This document shows, piece after piece, positions 1 through 7,989 of a DNA stretch of 64,000 bases (the first letter of the stretch is position 1; the number at the start of each line of letters is the position of its first letter). Below the pieces are notes generated by a model that saw only the letters and a list, made by a program, of their open reading frames with translations, ran no database searches and was not told the DNA's origin. Position numbers and translations under genes: made by a program. The stretch comes from Chitinophaga pinensis (lineage in GTDB: Bacteria > Bacteroidota > Bacteroidia > 2-12-FULL-35-15). The DNA lies in assembly GCA_945879015.1 (NCBI GenBank), contig CAMCUO010000002.1:30422-94421 (forward strand), in the 5' to 3' direction.

Positions 1-576
1 AATAGTATTAAGGAACATTCCGACAATATTGGTGACAATAAGCATATTCCTCAGTTGGAATTGGAGTTGATTCTTCATAAAATCGAAAAATTGTATCAAA
101 AATCCATTGTTCTTAATCATTTAAATACTTTTCAGGGAAAGCCGGTTACTGAAACATCCAAATTTGAGGTAAAACAAGAAATTGCTAAACCAATTATTAC
201 AGAAAAGCCGATTGATTTATTTGGAAGCGAAATTCCACCCGTAACAGAAAAACCAAAACAAGAGAAAAAAGTTGAGAAGCCTGCCGACCGAATAGGTTGG
301 AAAGAAGAAAAAGTTTCAGTTCCAAATAAAATTCAAAAACCAGCTATTCAAGATTTAACAAAAGCAATTGGTTTGAACGATAAATTTGTTTTGGCGAACG
401 ATTTGTTTGAAGGCAATATGCAGGAATATAGTATTGCGATTCACCAATTAAACGGAGCTGGAAGTTTAGAATCGGCAATGGATTATTTTAGCAATCTGCA
501 ACAATTGTATGAATGGGATATGGAAAAGGAAACGGTAAAACAATTGATTGATTTGGTAGATAGACGATATAGCTAG
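1..576 (+). CDS. Hypothetical protein, 5' end outside window
   Basis: The frame is open from base 1, with no start needed inside the window, so this is the last 191 codons of a longer gene; the TTG at 55 is only an internal candidate. The N-terminal visible half is low-complexity, rich in Lys, Glu and Pro (many EKP/KPI steps), and looks like a disordered linker. The last ~70 residues, from NDKFVLANDLFEGN to LVDRRY, form a compact amphipathic helical block. I recall this layout, a charged linker followed by an LFEGN helical tail, in uncharacterised Bacteroidota proteins, but no function is known to me. No signal peptide or catalytic motif is visible. It is followed by a palindromic repeat and then a secreted peptidase. 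Confidence 0.7.
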   Translation, partial: NSIKEHSDNIGDNKHIPQLELELILHKIEKLYQKSIVLNHLNTFQGKPVTETSKFEVKQEIAKPIITEKPIDLFGSEIPPVTEKPKQEKKVEKPADRIGWKEEKVSVPNKIQKPAIQDLTKAIGLNDKFVLANDLFEGNMQEYSIAIHQLNGAGSLESAMDYFSNLQQLYEWDMEKETVKQLIDLVDRRYS

Positions 577-587
577 ACCTCACTCCA

Positions 588-613
588 GCCCTCTCCTTGA
601 AAAAGGAGAGGGC
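588..613. repeat. Perfect 11-bp-stem hairpin (CCCTCTCC type)
   Basis: GCCCTCTCCTT, a four-base loop GAAA, then the exact complement. It lies 11 bases after the stop of the first gene and has no T tract. It could slow transcription, but it looks like one of the dispersed palindromic repeats of this genome rather than a normal terminator. Confidence 0.6.
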
Positions 614-634
614 AGATTTCGATAACAAAAAAAT

Positions 635-1981
635 ATGAGTTCTAAACTACTAACTCCTTTATTACTTTTTCACTTTATCACCTTATCACTCTTTTCTCAG
701 GAAATAAAAAACCTGCGTGCCGGACTGGCAGGAGGAGAAGTATACTCTTACGCTCGTAAGATTGTTGATACAATGGCTTCCGAAAGCATGCATGGAAGAG
801 GTTATGTGAATGGAGGAGATAGTATCGCAGCGAATTATCTGAAAAATGAATTTTCTAGAATCGGATTAAAATCGTTTGGTAGTGATTATTATCAGAGGAT
901 GAGCTTTGGGATTAATACTTTTCCTGAGAAGAGCCCTTTTTTATTTCTAGGAAGAGTCAAAGAAGATTGCCTCGCAGGCGAAAATTTTATAGTTTCTTCT
1001 GGTTGTCCGAGCATTTATACTAAAGAAAACCATTTGGCTGTTTGGTTTGATAGTTCTACTGTTTATTCTTTGGACTTGATGAAAAAATTCACAAAGAAAA
1101 AATTCAATAAAAAATGGATTATTATTGATTCGCATGGTGTAACAGATAAAGACAAGTTGAAGTTATTCGACTTTATGAAAACTAATCCTTATGAAGCATA
1201 CGGTTTAATTGTGATTAATACTAAATTAACTTGGACGTGCTCACAAAAGGTAAATAAATATCCCTCTGTTGATTTGTTGATTACAGATTCAGAAAGACCA
1301 AAAATCAATAAGAAAGAGAAATGTTTCATAAGTTTTTCTTCTAAAAATAAATTCATCTCCAACCACCAATCCCAAAACGTAATCGGCTACATTTCAGGTT
1401 CTGTTTATCCTGATTCATTTATTGTTTATTCAGCACACTACGATCATTTGGGAAGAATGGGCTCCGTAATGTTTCCTGGAGCCAACGACAATGCCAGCGG
1501 CTGTGCTATGCTTTTAAATCTTGTACACTATTATTCAAGGCCTGAAAACAAACCAAAATATTCCATTGCATTCATGGCATTCTGCGGAGAGGAAGTGGGT
1601 TTACTGGGTTCGAAATATTATACAGAAAATCCATTGTTTCCATTGAAGAATATAAAGTTTGTTTTCAATATGGATATCATGGGAACCGGAGAAGATGGAA
1701 TAACCGTGGTAAATGGAACTGTTTTTAAAAATGAGTTTGATAAATTAAAAGAAATCAATACACAGAATAATTTTATTAAAGATCTTAAAATAAGAGGGAA
1801 ATCAGCCAACAGCGATCATTACTTTTTTTCTGAAAAAGGAGTAAAGGCTTTTTTTATATATTCGATGGGTGGAATAAAAGCATATCACGATATTTATGAT
1901 AAACCAGAAACATTACCTTTGAATGAATTTGAGAATATGTTTAAATTGATAACGAAGTTTGGTGATTATTTGCAGAATTAA
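635..1981 (+). CDS. Secreted M28-family zinc aminopeptidase
   Basis: Secreted metallopeptidase of family M28, 448 aa. A hydrophobic signal peptide (first ~21 residues, ending LFSQ) is followed by a divergent N-terminal region and a C-terminal catalytic domain. The zinc-site motifs are visible in order: SAHYDHLG with His268 and Asp270, GANDNASG (bridging Asp), CGEEVG with the Glu319-Glu320 pair (general base and ligand), FNMDIMG, and SDHYFF near the C-terminus. These are the expected co-catalytic two-zinc ligands, so activity as an exported aminopeptidase is likely; the substrate is unknown. Just after the signal peptide, residues LRAGLAGG are encoded by a GC-rich, near-palindromic stretch (712-732) that resembles a decayed copy of a dispersed repeat. 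The start is the ATG after an A-rich leader. Confidence 0.88.
   Translation: MSSKLLTPLLLFHFITLSLFSQEIKNLRAGLAGGEVYSYARKIVDTMASESMHGRGYVNGGDSIAANYLKNEFSRIGLKSFGSDYYQRMSFGINTFPEKSPFLFLGRVKEDCLAGENFIVSSGCPSIYTKENHLAVWFDSSTVYSLDLMKKFTKKKFNKKWIIIDSHGVTDKDKLKLFDFMKTNPYEAYGLIVINTKLTWTCSQKVNKYPSVDLLITDSERPKINKKEKCFISFSSKNKFISNHQSQNVIGYISGSVYPDSFIVYSAHYDHLGRMGSVMFPGANDNASGCAMLLNLVHYYSRPENKPKYSIAFMAFCGEEVGLLGSKYYTENPLFPLKNIKFVFNMDIMGTGEDGITVVNGTVFKNEFDKLKEINTQNNFIKDLKIRGKSANSDHYFFSEKGVKAFFIYSMGGIKAYHDIYDKPETLPLNEFENMFKLITKFGDYLQN
712..732. repeat. Degenerate copy of CCTGCCTGCCGGCAGGCAGG repeat inside the M28 gene
   Basis: CCTGCGTGCCGGACTGGCAGG resembles the dispersed palindrome found intact at 5672, 12855 and 39644, with substitutions. 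It lies in frame just after the signal peptide. It may be chance, but the GC content is much above the surrounding AT-rich sequence. Confidence 0.35.
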
Positions 1982-2033
1982 TGTAGTGACGAATAATTTA
2001 ATTAGTTGCGAAAAGTAAATTCGTAAGAGAAGC

Positions 2034-2065
2034 AATTCCCCCTTAAAAATTGGGCTAGGGGGATT
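2034..2065. repeat. Left inverted repeat flanking the DUF559 gene
   Basis: A 32-bp element whose reverse complement matches the element at 2500-2531 at 30 of 32 positions. Each copy is itself an imperfect palindrome (CCCCCT arm, AGGGGG arm). A third copy stands at 12796-12827. Confidence 0.8.
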
Positions 2066-2130
2066 CCTTCATAATTAGGAACGCAAATCACCATTTTAAA
2101 AAGAATGAAAATTGAAAGCAGGATTAAAAA

Positions 2131-2532
2131 ATGAAGAAAGCATTTATAGAATACAATTTACAACTAAAATCAAAATCCAGAGACCTTAGAAACGACTCAA
2201 CCTTATCAGAAGTCTTATTGTGGCAAAAGCTTAGAGCGGGAAGTATGATGGGATATAAGTTTAACAGACAGAAGCCACTTGGAAATTATATTGTAGATTT
2301 TTATTGTAAAGGATTAAATTTGATAATTGAAATAGACGGGAAGAGTCATGATTACAAATATGAACAAGATTTGTATCGACAAAGAAAGTTAGAAGAATTA
2401 GGATTGAAGTTTTTACGATTTACGGATTTGGAAGTCAAAAGATATATGAATAATGTGTTGAGGGCGATTGTGATTTGGATTGAGGAGTATGAAACAAATA
2501 ATCCCCCTAGCCCCATTTTTAAGGGGGAATAG
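2131..2532 (+). CDS. DUF559 (Vsr/PD-(D/E)XK-like) endonuclease-domain protein
   Basis: Small 133-aa protein of the DUF559 family, related to very-short-patch-repair endonucleases. It shows the family order: LRNDSTLSEVLLWQKLR, then FNRQKPLGNYIVDFYC with the catalytic-type Asp, then LIIEIDGKSHD giving the E-x-D/G-K part of the PD-(D/E)XK fold, then an F-x-R-F strand and helix. The family is assumed to cut DNA, but few members have been tested. The stop codon and the last ~10 residues (NNPPSPIFKGE) are supplied by the right-hand dispersed inverted repeat, and the matching left repeat lies ~65 bp upstream of the ATG. The gene therefore sits as a cassette between inverted repeats, in a region unrelated in function, which suggests lateral movement. 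Confidence 0.85.
   Translation: MKKAFIEYNLQLKSKSRDLRNDSTLSEVLLWQKLRAGSMMGYKFNRQKPLGNYIVDFYCKGLNLIIEIDGKSHDYKYEQDLYRQRKLEELGLKFLRFTDLEVKRYMNNVLRAIVIWIEEYETNNPPSPIFKGE
2500..2531. repeat. Right inverted repeat, overlapping the DUF559 stop
   Basis: Reverse-complement partner of 2034-2065. It is read in frame as the C-terminus of the DUF559 protein and ends on its TAG stop. Confidence 0.8.
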
Positions 2533-2596
2533 ACTCGATTAAAATTTTGTTAGGAGATTCAAAATATAATTGTCTCCACATAATGCGAATAAAAAA

Positions 2597-3304
2597 ATGA
2601 AACTATACATCATCCCCACCCCCATCGGCAACCTCGAAGACATCACACTTCGGGCTATACGCATTTTGAAGGAAGTGGATTTGATTTTGGCTGAAGATAC
2701 TCGTAAGTCGGGAATACTTTTGAAGCATTTGAACATTGATAAAAAAATGTTTGCTCATCATATGCACAATGAACATAAAACCGTGGAGATGATTTCAGAG
2801 CGGATTGCGAATGGAGAAAAAATTGCTTTGATAACAGATGCAGGAACTCCTGGAATTTCGGATCCTGGATTTTTATTGATTCGTGAGTGTATTGCAAAAG
2901 GAATTGGAGTGGAATGTTTGCCAGGCGCAACAGCATTTGTCCCTGCACTAGTAAACTCAGGTTTGCCTACTGATACTTTTTGTTTTGAAGGATTTTTACC
3001 AACAAAAAAAGGACGTCAGACAAAAATAAAAGCATTGGTGAATGAATCTCGCACAATAGTTTTTTATGAATCGCCACACCGCTTAGTTAAAGCATTGGAG
3101 CAATTCATCGAATTTTTTGGTGCGGATAGAAATGCTTCTGTTTCACGTGAGTTGTCAAAAATGTTTGAAGAAAATAAACGCGGAACGTTAAAAGAATTAG
3201 CAGATTATTTTAAAACAAAAACAGTAAAAGGAGAAATTGTAATTGTAGTAGAAGGGAAGAAAAGCAAAGAGAAGAAAAGTAAACACGAAGAAGAAGAAGA
3301 ATAA
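2597..3304 (+). CDS. rsmI: 16S rRNA (cytidine-1402-2'-O)-methyltransferase RsmI
   Basis: SAM-dependent methyltransferase that places the 2'-O-methyl on C1402 of 16S rRNA in the decoding centre. It is of tetrapyrrole-methylase fold. The N-terminus LYIIPTPIGNLEDITLRA, the block EDTRKSG, the glycine-rich ALITDAGTPGISDPG and PGATAFVPAL are all family hallmarks. I chose the ATG at 2597 because the family begins almost directly with YIIPTPIGN; an upstream in-frame TTG at 2570 would add nine unconserved residues. This gives 235 aa, slightly short of the usual length and ending in a Lys/Glu-rich tail (KKSKEKKSKHEEEEE), unusual for RsmI but common as a disordered extension. corA starts 14 bp downstream, so the two are probably co-transcribed. 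Confidence 0.93.
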   Translation: MKLYIIPTPIGNLEDITLRAIRILKEVDLILAEDTRKSGILLKHLNIDKKMFAHHMHNEHKTVEMISERIANGEKIALITDAGTPGISDPGFLLIRECIAKGIGVECLPGATAFVPALVNSGLPTDTFCFEGFLPTKKGRQTKIKALVNESRTIVFYESPHRLVKALEQFIEFFGADRNASVSRELSKMFEENKRGTLKELADYFKTKTVKGEIVIVVEGKKSKEKKSKHEEEEE

Positions 3305-3318
3305 AAACACATCGTTCA

Positions 3319-4377
3319 ATGGTAGATAAAACAAACAAAACAGGCGCACCTCCGGGAACCTTGGTTTATTTCGGAGACAAGCAAACCGATAGAGTAAAAC
3401 TTTCATTAATTGAATTCAACGAAACTGACTTCATTGAGAAAGAATTTTATGATTTATCGGAATGCCTTGACCATGTTGATACTAAAATGGTGAGATGGAT
3501 AAATGTAGATGGAATCCACAATGTGGAACTTATCGAAGCCATAGGAAAGCGTTTTGGCATTCATTCGCTTACTTTGGAAGACATTGTAAATACAAATCAA
3601 CGACCTAAGTTTGAGGATTATGATAATTATGTAGTTGCCATAATGAAAATGTTATACTTCGATAATGAATTGCAGTCGGAACAATTAAGTGTAGTGTTGT
3701 TTGATGGAATGGTTGTTTCGTTTCAGGAAGCACATGGTGGAGATGCGTTTGATCTTATTAGAAACAGAATACGTTTAGGAAAAGGACGCGTACGAAGAAT
3801 GGGAGCCGATTATTTAGCGTATGCACTAATTGATGCGGTAGTAGATTGTTATTTTGGAATTTTGGAAAAAATCGGAGACAGAATAGAAATTTTAGAGGAA
3901 GATTTAATAGAAGAACCAACAAAAGAAACAATGCGCCAGTTGCACAATATGAAACGGGAAATGATTTTTTTAAGAAAAGCAGTCTGGCCAATGCGAGAGT
4001 TGATTAACAACATGGAAAGAAGCGAAACTGAATTAATTAAACCTACGACTGATATTTATTTACGAGATGTGCATGATCATACTATTCGAGTTATTGACAC
4101 AGTTGAAACCTATCGCGATTTACTTTCGGGGATGATGGATATTTATTTGTCGAGTGTAAGTAATAAAATGAACGAAGTTATGAAAGTGTTAACCATCATT
4201 ACTACAATTTTTGTTCCTGTAACTTTTATTGCCGGTGTATATGGAATGAATTTTGAGTTCATGCCAGAGATTCATAGTAAGTGGGGACATGTCTGGGGCT
4301 ATGCATTTGCATGGGTTATCATGCTCGCTATGATGATTTCAATGGTGGTGTATTTTAAAAGAAAAAAATGGTTGTAG
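3319..4377 (+). CDS. corA: CorA magnesium/cobalt transporter
   Basis: Pentameric inner-membrane channel for Mg2+ (also Co2+/Ni2+), 352 aa, the normal length. The large cytoplasmic N-terminal domain includes the typical WINVDGIHN and ITLEDI-like (LTLEDIVNTNQRPKFEDY) blocks. The long stalk helix follows, and two C-terminal membrane segments occupy roughly residues 290-345. The signature YGMNFEFMPE, the GMN selectivity filter, sits between them. The start is the ATG 14 bp after rsmI. Downstream there is no clear rho-independent terminator, only a palindromic dispersed repeat. Confidence 0.95.
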   Translation: MVDKTNKTGAPPGTLVYFGDKQTDRVKLSLIEFNETDFIEKEFYDLSECLDHVDTKMVRWINVDGIHNVELIEAIGKRFGIHSLTLEDIVNTNQRPKFEDYDNYVVAIMKMLYFDNELQSEQLSVVLFDGMVVSFQEAHGGDAFDLIRNRIRLGKGRVRRMGADYLAYALIDAVVDCYFGILEKIGDRIEILEEDLIEEPTKETMRQLHNMKREMIFLRKAVWPMRELINNMERSETELIKPTTDIYLRDVHDHTIRVIDTVETYRDLLSGMMDIYLSSVSNKMNEVMKVLTIITTIFVPVTFIAGVYGMNFEFMPEIHSKWGHVWGYAFAWVIMLAMMISMVVYFKRKKWL

Positions 4378-4394
4378 TTTCTAAAGCTTATGCG

Positions 4395-4472
4395 CTTTCT
4401 CGATGTATCTGCTTCAACGCAGAATGCTCCAAATGACATCGCCCAATGCATTTTTAGCGGAGTCGAGAAACT
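4395..4472. repeat. Dispersed element with TTTCTCGA / TCGAGAAA ends
   Basis: Ends are inverted (CTTTCTCGA and GCGGAGTCGAGAAA). The interior carries TCTGCTTCAACGCAGA, itself nearly palindromic, and TGACATC. The same interior recurs at 40737 and 44944, so this belongs to the family with CTTCGACT...AGTCGAAG ends. Confidence 0.65.
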
Positions 4473-4509
4473 TTTTAAGTCAAAAACAAATTAGAGTAAT
4501 CCTAATCAT

Positions 4510-5268
4510 ATGAAAACAATTCTATTATTTATTTCAATTCTCTGTTTCACGTTTCCAGTGAATGCAAATTCATTTTCTATTGGCGATACCAACAAAACAA
4601 ACAATGCTGGTAAAAAAGTTGGTTTGTGGAAAGAAAATGCTGGTCAAAGCGAATGCTATGGCAATTATGAAAATGGAAAAAAGGAGGGACAATGGGTTTG
4701 TTATCATATCAATGGCATGGTTAGTAATATGGGAAATTATAAAAATGGGATGTTGAATGGAGTTTATATTATAATTGATAAATCGGGTTCGTGTTATTCC
4801 AAAGAATCATACAAAAACGATACACTGGATGGGAAAAGCGCTACATTTTTTCTTAGTGCTAAATTAAGAACTGAAATTGATTATAAAATGGGGCTCATTA
4901 ATGGAATAAAAAAAATTTACTATTCAGATGGAAAAATTCAGGAAGAAGGTTTTTATAAAAAAAATGTTCGAGATGGAGTAGCTAAATGGTTTTATCCAGA
5001 TGGACAAGTAAGCATTGAATACCATTATGTTAATGGCTCGTTGGAAGGAATTCAAAAATCATTTTATAAAAATGGAAATGTAAATTCAGAACAGAAATTT
5101 ATTAATAATTTAGAAGAAGGAGAATACAAAGAATATTTTGAAAACGGGAAACCAAAAATTACGGGAAAATATATCCATGGAAAAAAAGAAGGCGATTGGA
5201 AAGAGTTGGATGAAAACGGGAAAGTAATTAAAACAGAAAAGTTTAAGAACGGGGAGTTGAAGAAGTAG
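4510..5268 (+). CDS. Exported MORN-repeat (YwqK-like) protein
   Basis: 252-aa protein with an N-terminal signal peptide (hydrophobic core to ~residue 19, cleaved near VNA-N) followed by about eight tandem MORN-variant repeats. The pattern is G-x-W/Y-x-x-Y-x-x-G-x-x-x-x-x-G-x-Y-x-x-G: for example GKKEGQWVCYHINGMVSNMG, FYKKNVRDGVAKWFYPDGQV and GKKEGDWKELDENGKVIKTE. Databases often label this fold a YwqK-type antitoxin, but exported Bacteroidota versions have no shown toxin partner, and none is seen next door. The repeats form a beta-sheet ladder that may act in envelope binding. It stands alone, after a dispersed repeat and before a long non-coding stretch. Confidence 0.82.
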   Translation: MKTILLFISILCFTFPVNANSFSIGDTNKTNNAGKKVGLWKENAGQSECYGNYENGKKEGQWVCYHINGMVSNMGNYKNGMLNGVYIIIDKSGSCYSKESYKNDTLDGKSATFFLSAKLRTEIDYKMGLINGIKKIYYSDGKIQEEGFYKKNVRDGVAKWFYPDGQVSIEYHYVNGSLEGIQKSFYKNGNVNSEQKFINNLEEGEYKEYFENGKPKITGKYIHGKKEGDWKELDENGKVIKTEKFKNGELKK

Positions 5269-5571
5269 CTCTAGTTGATTCTTATGTCGCACAATTTTTT
5301 AACACATAGACACATAGTTTTTTTAGTTGTCGTAATGTGTTGGTTTTTTCTTTTATTCAGAACTATATCTCAACAACTTGTCCCTCTTTGTTGCTCCTAA
5401 AATAAGATAGATGAAGCAAGCTTCATGCACAGAGAGATCTTTCTGTGGAAAAAATTTATTTTTCTATCCACTAACACACAGCACCTTTTTTAACTATGTG
5501 TTTAAGCTTTTTATTTACGAAGCTAAATACAAGTGGTTTAGATATTGCAGGAAAATGATGAGAAGAAGAAT
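5269..5571. other. Non-coding stretch with inverted ACACATAG repeats and hairpins
   Basis: No credible gene. It holds AACACATAGACACATAG (5301-5317) and its inverted partner AACTATGTGTT (5492-5502). Between them are two hairpins: ATGAAGC-AA-GCTTCAT (5411-5426, perfect 7-bp stem) and CACAG...CTGTG (5428-5447). Together they look like a decayed ~200-bp inverted-repeat element. Confidence 0.5.
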
Positions 5572-5763
5572 CTAGGAATGTGCTGGACAACGCTTACAAC
5601 GCTTTTGCTTTTTATAACTTTTACAACACTTCTTCTTCAGCTTTTTGCATTCCATCGGTTCAGGATAGAAACCTGCTTGCCGGCAGGCAGGGCTCCATAA
5701 GCTACAAGCCATTTCTTCTGTTATGGCTTTTTGAATAAAATGTATGTTAGGCGCTGTATTCAT
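5572..5763 (-). CDS. Possible small Cys/Lys-rich protein
   Basis: 63-aa frame with an ATG start. Its C-terminal end is very rich in Cys and Lys (CKKLKKKCCKSYKKQKRCKRCP), a composition I associate with small uncharacterised Bacteroidota proteins. The middle (ACRQAG) is encoded by an intact copy of the CCTGCCTGCCGGCAGGCAGG repeat at 5672-5691, so the frame is at least partly repeat-derived. Function unknown. It may be a decayed or repeat-disrupted gene; confidence is low. Confidence 0.35.
   Translation of the reverse strand: MNTAPNIHFIQKAITEEMACSLWSPACRQAGFYPEPMECKKLKKKCCKSYKKQKRCKRCPAHS
5672..5691. repeat. CCTGCCTGCCGGCAGGCAGG-type palindrome
   Basis: CCTGCTTGCCGGCAGGCAGG, a 20-bp GC-rich near-perfect palindrome in AT-rich sequence. 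Related copies lie at 12855, 39644 and (in a gene) 42611. Confidence 0.75.
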
Positions 5764-6022
5764 TTACCCTACAAAATTGGGTAAATAAAGCTGGGAACTC
5801 AATACCTATAATATGGTATTTTAGTCCATTTTTGTCAGCTTTTTCAACAAAATGAGGCCTTGCTGCACCTATATTAACAAATACTTGCATTTCATTCTTA
5901 AAAACTAAAATTGTTAGCAGGCTAATCTTTAGCATTTACATAATTTTACATTAAAGTAAGATTAAATTTACAAATTGGCAAGATGTGTCGATGCGAGGGT
6001 GAATTGAGTAATTTTGATGAAA

Positions 6023-6160
6023 TTTTTACCGCCGAGATAAAGGAGAAAAATGAGGGCCACAGAGTTTTATATAAAAACGAGAAAACATAAACCTCCTTAC
6101 CCTTGAGAAAAATCTCTGCGTTCTCTGCGAAAAAACTCAGCGACCTCAGCGGTAAAAAGT
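6023..6160. repeat. MITE-like element with TTTTTACCGC...GCGGTAAAAA ends
   Basis: About 138 bp bounded by inverted ends TTTTTACCGCCGAG and CTCAGCGGTAAAAA. The interior has CTCTGCGTTCTCTGCG, a repeat often seen between Bacteroidota genes. There is no coding capacity. It lies 25 bp before recJ. Confidence 0.65.
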
Positions 6161-6184
6161 CATGAATTGAACGGTAAATATATT

Positions 6185-7903
6185 ATGGAAAAACGGTGGA
6201 GTATAAATTCAAGTGCAGAAGAGAAAGTTGTAAATCAACTGGCTGAGGAATTGAAGATTGATAAAGTGTTGGCGAGTTTGTTAGTACAACGTGATATTAA
6301 AACGTATGACGATGCGAAAAAATTTTTCCGACCTTCTTTAGATGATTTACATGATCCTTTTTTAATGAAGGATATGGACATTGCTATTGCTCGTTTAGAA
6401 AAAGCAATTTCCAACAAAGAAAAAATCCTTGTATTTGGTGATTATGATGTGGATGGAACAACCGCTGTTTCATTAGTTTATTCTTTTTTGAAAAGTTTGC
6501 CTGCCTCGGAAGGACTTGTGGATTACTATATTCCGGATAGATATGCCGAAGGTTATGGAATCTCTTTTATGGGAATTGATTTCGCGAAAGAAAATAATTT
6601 CTCTTTAATTATTGCACTCGATTGTGGAATAAAAGCAAACGATAAAGTAGATTATGCAAATGAACGAAACATCGATTTTATTATTTGCGATCACCATCGT
6701 CCGGGCGACACACTTCCGAAAGCAATTGCGATTTTAGATCCTAAGCGTAACGACTGCAATTATCCTTTTGATGAATTATGTGGCTGCGGAGTGGGATTTA
6801 AATTGGTGCAAGCCTATGCTCAAAAAAATAATATTCCGTTTTCACAACTTACTCAATATCTTGATTTAACTGCTATTTCCATTGCTTCGGATTTGGTTCC
6901 TATTGTTGGAGAAAACCGTGCTTTGTGTTATTTTGGATTGGAACAAATCAATAAAAATCCGCGAAAAGGAATAAAAGCGATTTTGGATTTAGCGAATATC
7001 AAAAAAGAAGTAACGATGAACGAATTGGTGTTCACTGTTGGTCCGCGAATAAATGCAGCTGGAAGAATTGAGACAGGAAGAAATGCGGTTGCACTTTTGG
7101 TTTCTGATAATCATGCCGATGCAAAAACATCAGGAATAAATATCAATACTTCGAATACCGAACGCAGAGCGTTGGATGTTACCATCACACAACATGCATT
7201 CAGTATGATTGATGAAAGTGAAGAATTAATAAATCGTAAATCAACCGTTTTGTTTCATCCCGATTGGCATAAAGGAGTGATTGGAATTGTGGCTTCTCGT
7301 TTAATAGAAAGATATTATCGCCCGACCATCGTTCTTACGGAGTCGAATGGAATGGCGACAGGTTCTGCGCGGTCTGTAAAAGATTTTGATGTATACGATG
7401 CCATTGAAGCGTGTTCGGATTTGTTGGAACAATTTGGCGGACATAAATATGCAGCAGGCTTATCTATGAAATTAGAAAATCTTGCAGCCTTCCAGAAAAA
7501 ATTTGAAGAAGTAGTTTCTGCAACTATTAAAGATCATATGCTTATTCCTGAAATATCCATTGATGCTGAATTAAAATTATCCGACATCACACCTAAGTTT
7601 TTCAGAATCCTAAAACAGTTCGAACCTTTTGGTCCAGGCAACATGTCGCCTGTATTCATGAGCAAGAACCTTATGGACAAAGGTTATGTGCGCATTGTAG
7701 GAAACAACCATTTGAAAATGGATCTTCAGTCTGCCGAAAAACAAAAAGAAACATTTTCAGCCATTGCTTTTTCACAAGCACAGCATTTTGATGCAATCCT
7801 TCGGAAAAAAACATTCAGTGGTTGTTATGCCATTGAGGAGAATGAATTTAATGGAAAAATTTCCTTACAGATGAATGTGAAGGATATGAAGATGGACGCT
7901 TGA
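6185..7903 (+). CDS. recJ: Single-stranded-DNA exonuclease RecJ
   Basis: 5'-3' ssDNA exonuclease of the DHH phosphoesterase superfamily, acting in recombination, mismatch and base-excision repair. Motifs in order: GDYDVDGTTA (Asp residues at 86-90), ALDCGIKAND, CDHHRPGD with DHH at 169-171, LDPKRNDC...CGCGVGFKL, then the DHHA1 domain with HKGVIGIVASRL, GSARSVKDFD and FGGHKYAAGLS. A C-terminal OB-like region closes the protein. I chose the ATG at 6185 (572 aa); the in-frame TTG at 6167 would add six residues with no support. All metal-binding residues are present. It stands alone between a MITE-like repeat and the toxin-antitoxin pair. Confidence 0.95.
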   Translation: MEKRWSINSSAEEKVVNQLAEELKIDKVLASLLVQRDIKTYDDAKKFFRPSLDDLHDPFLMKDMDIAIARLEKAISNKEKILVFGDYDVDGTTAVSLVYSFLKSLPASEGLVDYYIPDRYAEGYGISFMGIDFAKENNFSLIIALDCGIKANDKVDYANERNIDFIICDHHRPGDTLPKAIAILDPKRNDCNYPFDELCGCGVGFKLVQAYAQKNNIPFSQLTQYLDLTAISIASDLVPIVGENRALCYFGLEQINKNPRKGIKAILDLANIKKEVTMNELVFTVGPRINAAGRIETGRNAVALLVSDNHADAKTSGININTSNTERRALDVTITQHAFSMIDESEELINRKSTVLFHPDWHKGVIGIVASRLIERYYRPTIVLTESNGMATGSARSVKDFDVYDAIEACSDLLEQFGGHKYAAGLSMKLENLAAFQKKFEEVVSATIKDHMLIPEISIDAELKLSDITPKFFRILKQFEPFGPGNMSPVFMSKNLMDKGYVRIVGNNHLKMDLQSAEKQKETFSAIAFSQAQHFDAILRKKTFSGCYAIEENEFNGKISLQMNVKDMKMDA

Positions 7904-7954
7904 CTTGTCCCCAGCAACCACTCTATATAATTACCCCGAAAATTCTCTTATTTA

Positions 7955-7988
7955 AATTTGGTAATTGTTACCTAATTAGCTAACTTTG
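7955..7988 (+). promoter_or_regulatory. higBA promoter with embedded operator palindrome
   Basis: TTTG at 7957-7960, a 20-bp spacer and TAACTTTG at 7981-7988 match the Bacteroidota sigma consensus (TTG...TAnnTTTG). Over the -33 box and spacer lies a near-perfect 23-bp palindrome with core GGTAA-TTG-TTACC (7960-7972). It is placed where the antitoxin would repress its own operon. The toxin ATG is one base after the -7 box, so the mRNA would be leaderless or nearly so. Confidence 0.72.
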
Positions 7989-7989
7989 T

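Noticed and set aside
588..613. Ordinary terminator for the first gene
   Set aside because: There is a strong stem but no T tract, and it resembles a widespread palindromic repeat.
2570..2596. Upstream TTG start for rsmI
   Set aside because: The family starts at the YIIPTPIGN block; nine extra residues lack support.
4510..5268. Toxin-antitoxin role for the YwqK-like MORN protein
   Set aside because: It has a signal peptide and no toxin partner gene next to it.
5747..5935. Minus-strand frame of 62 codons
   Set aside because: No family pattern, overlaps another weak frame, and has neither signal peptide nor good context.
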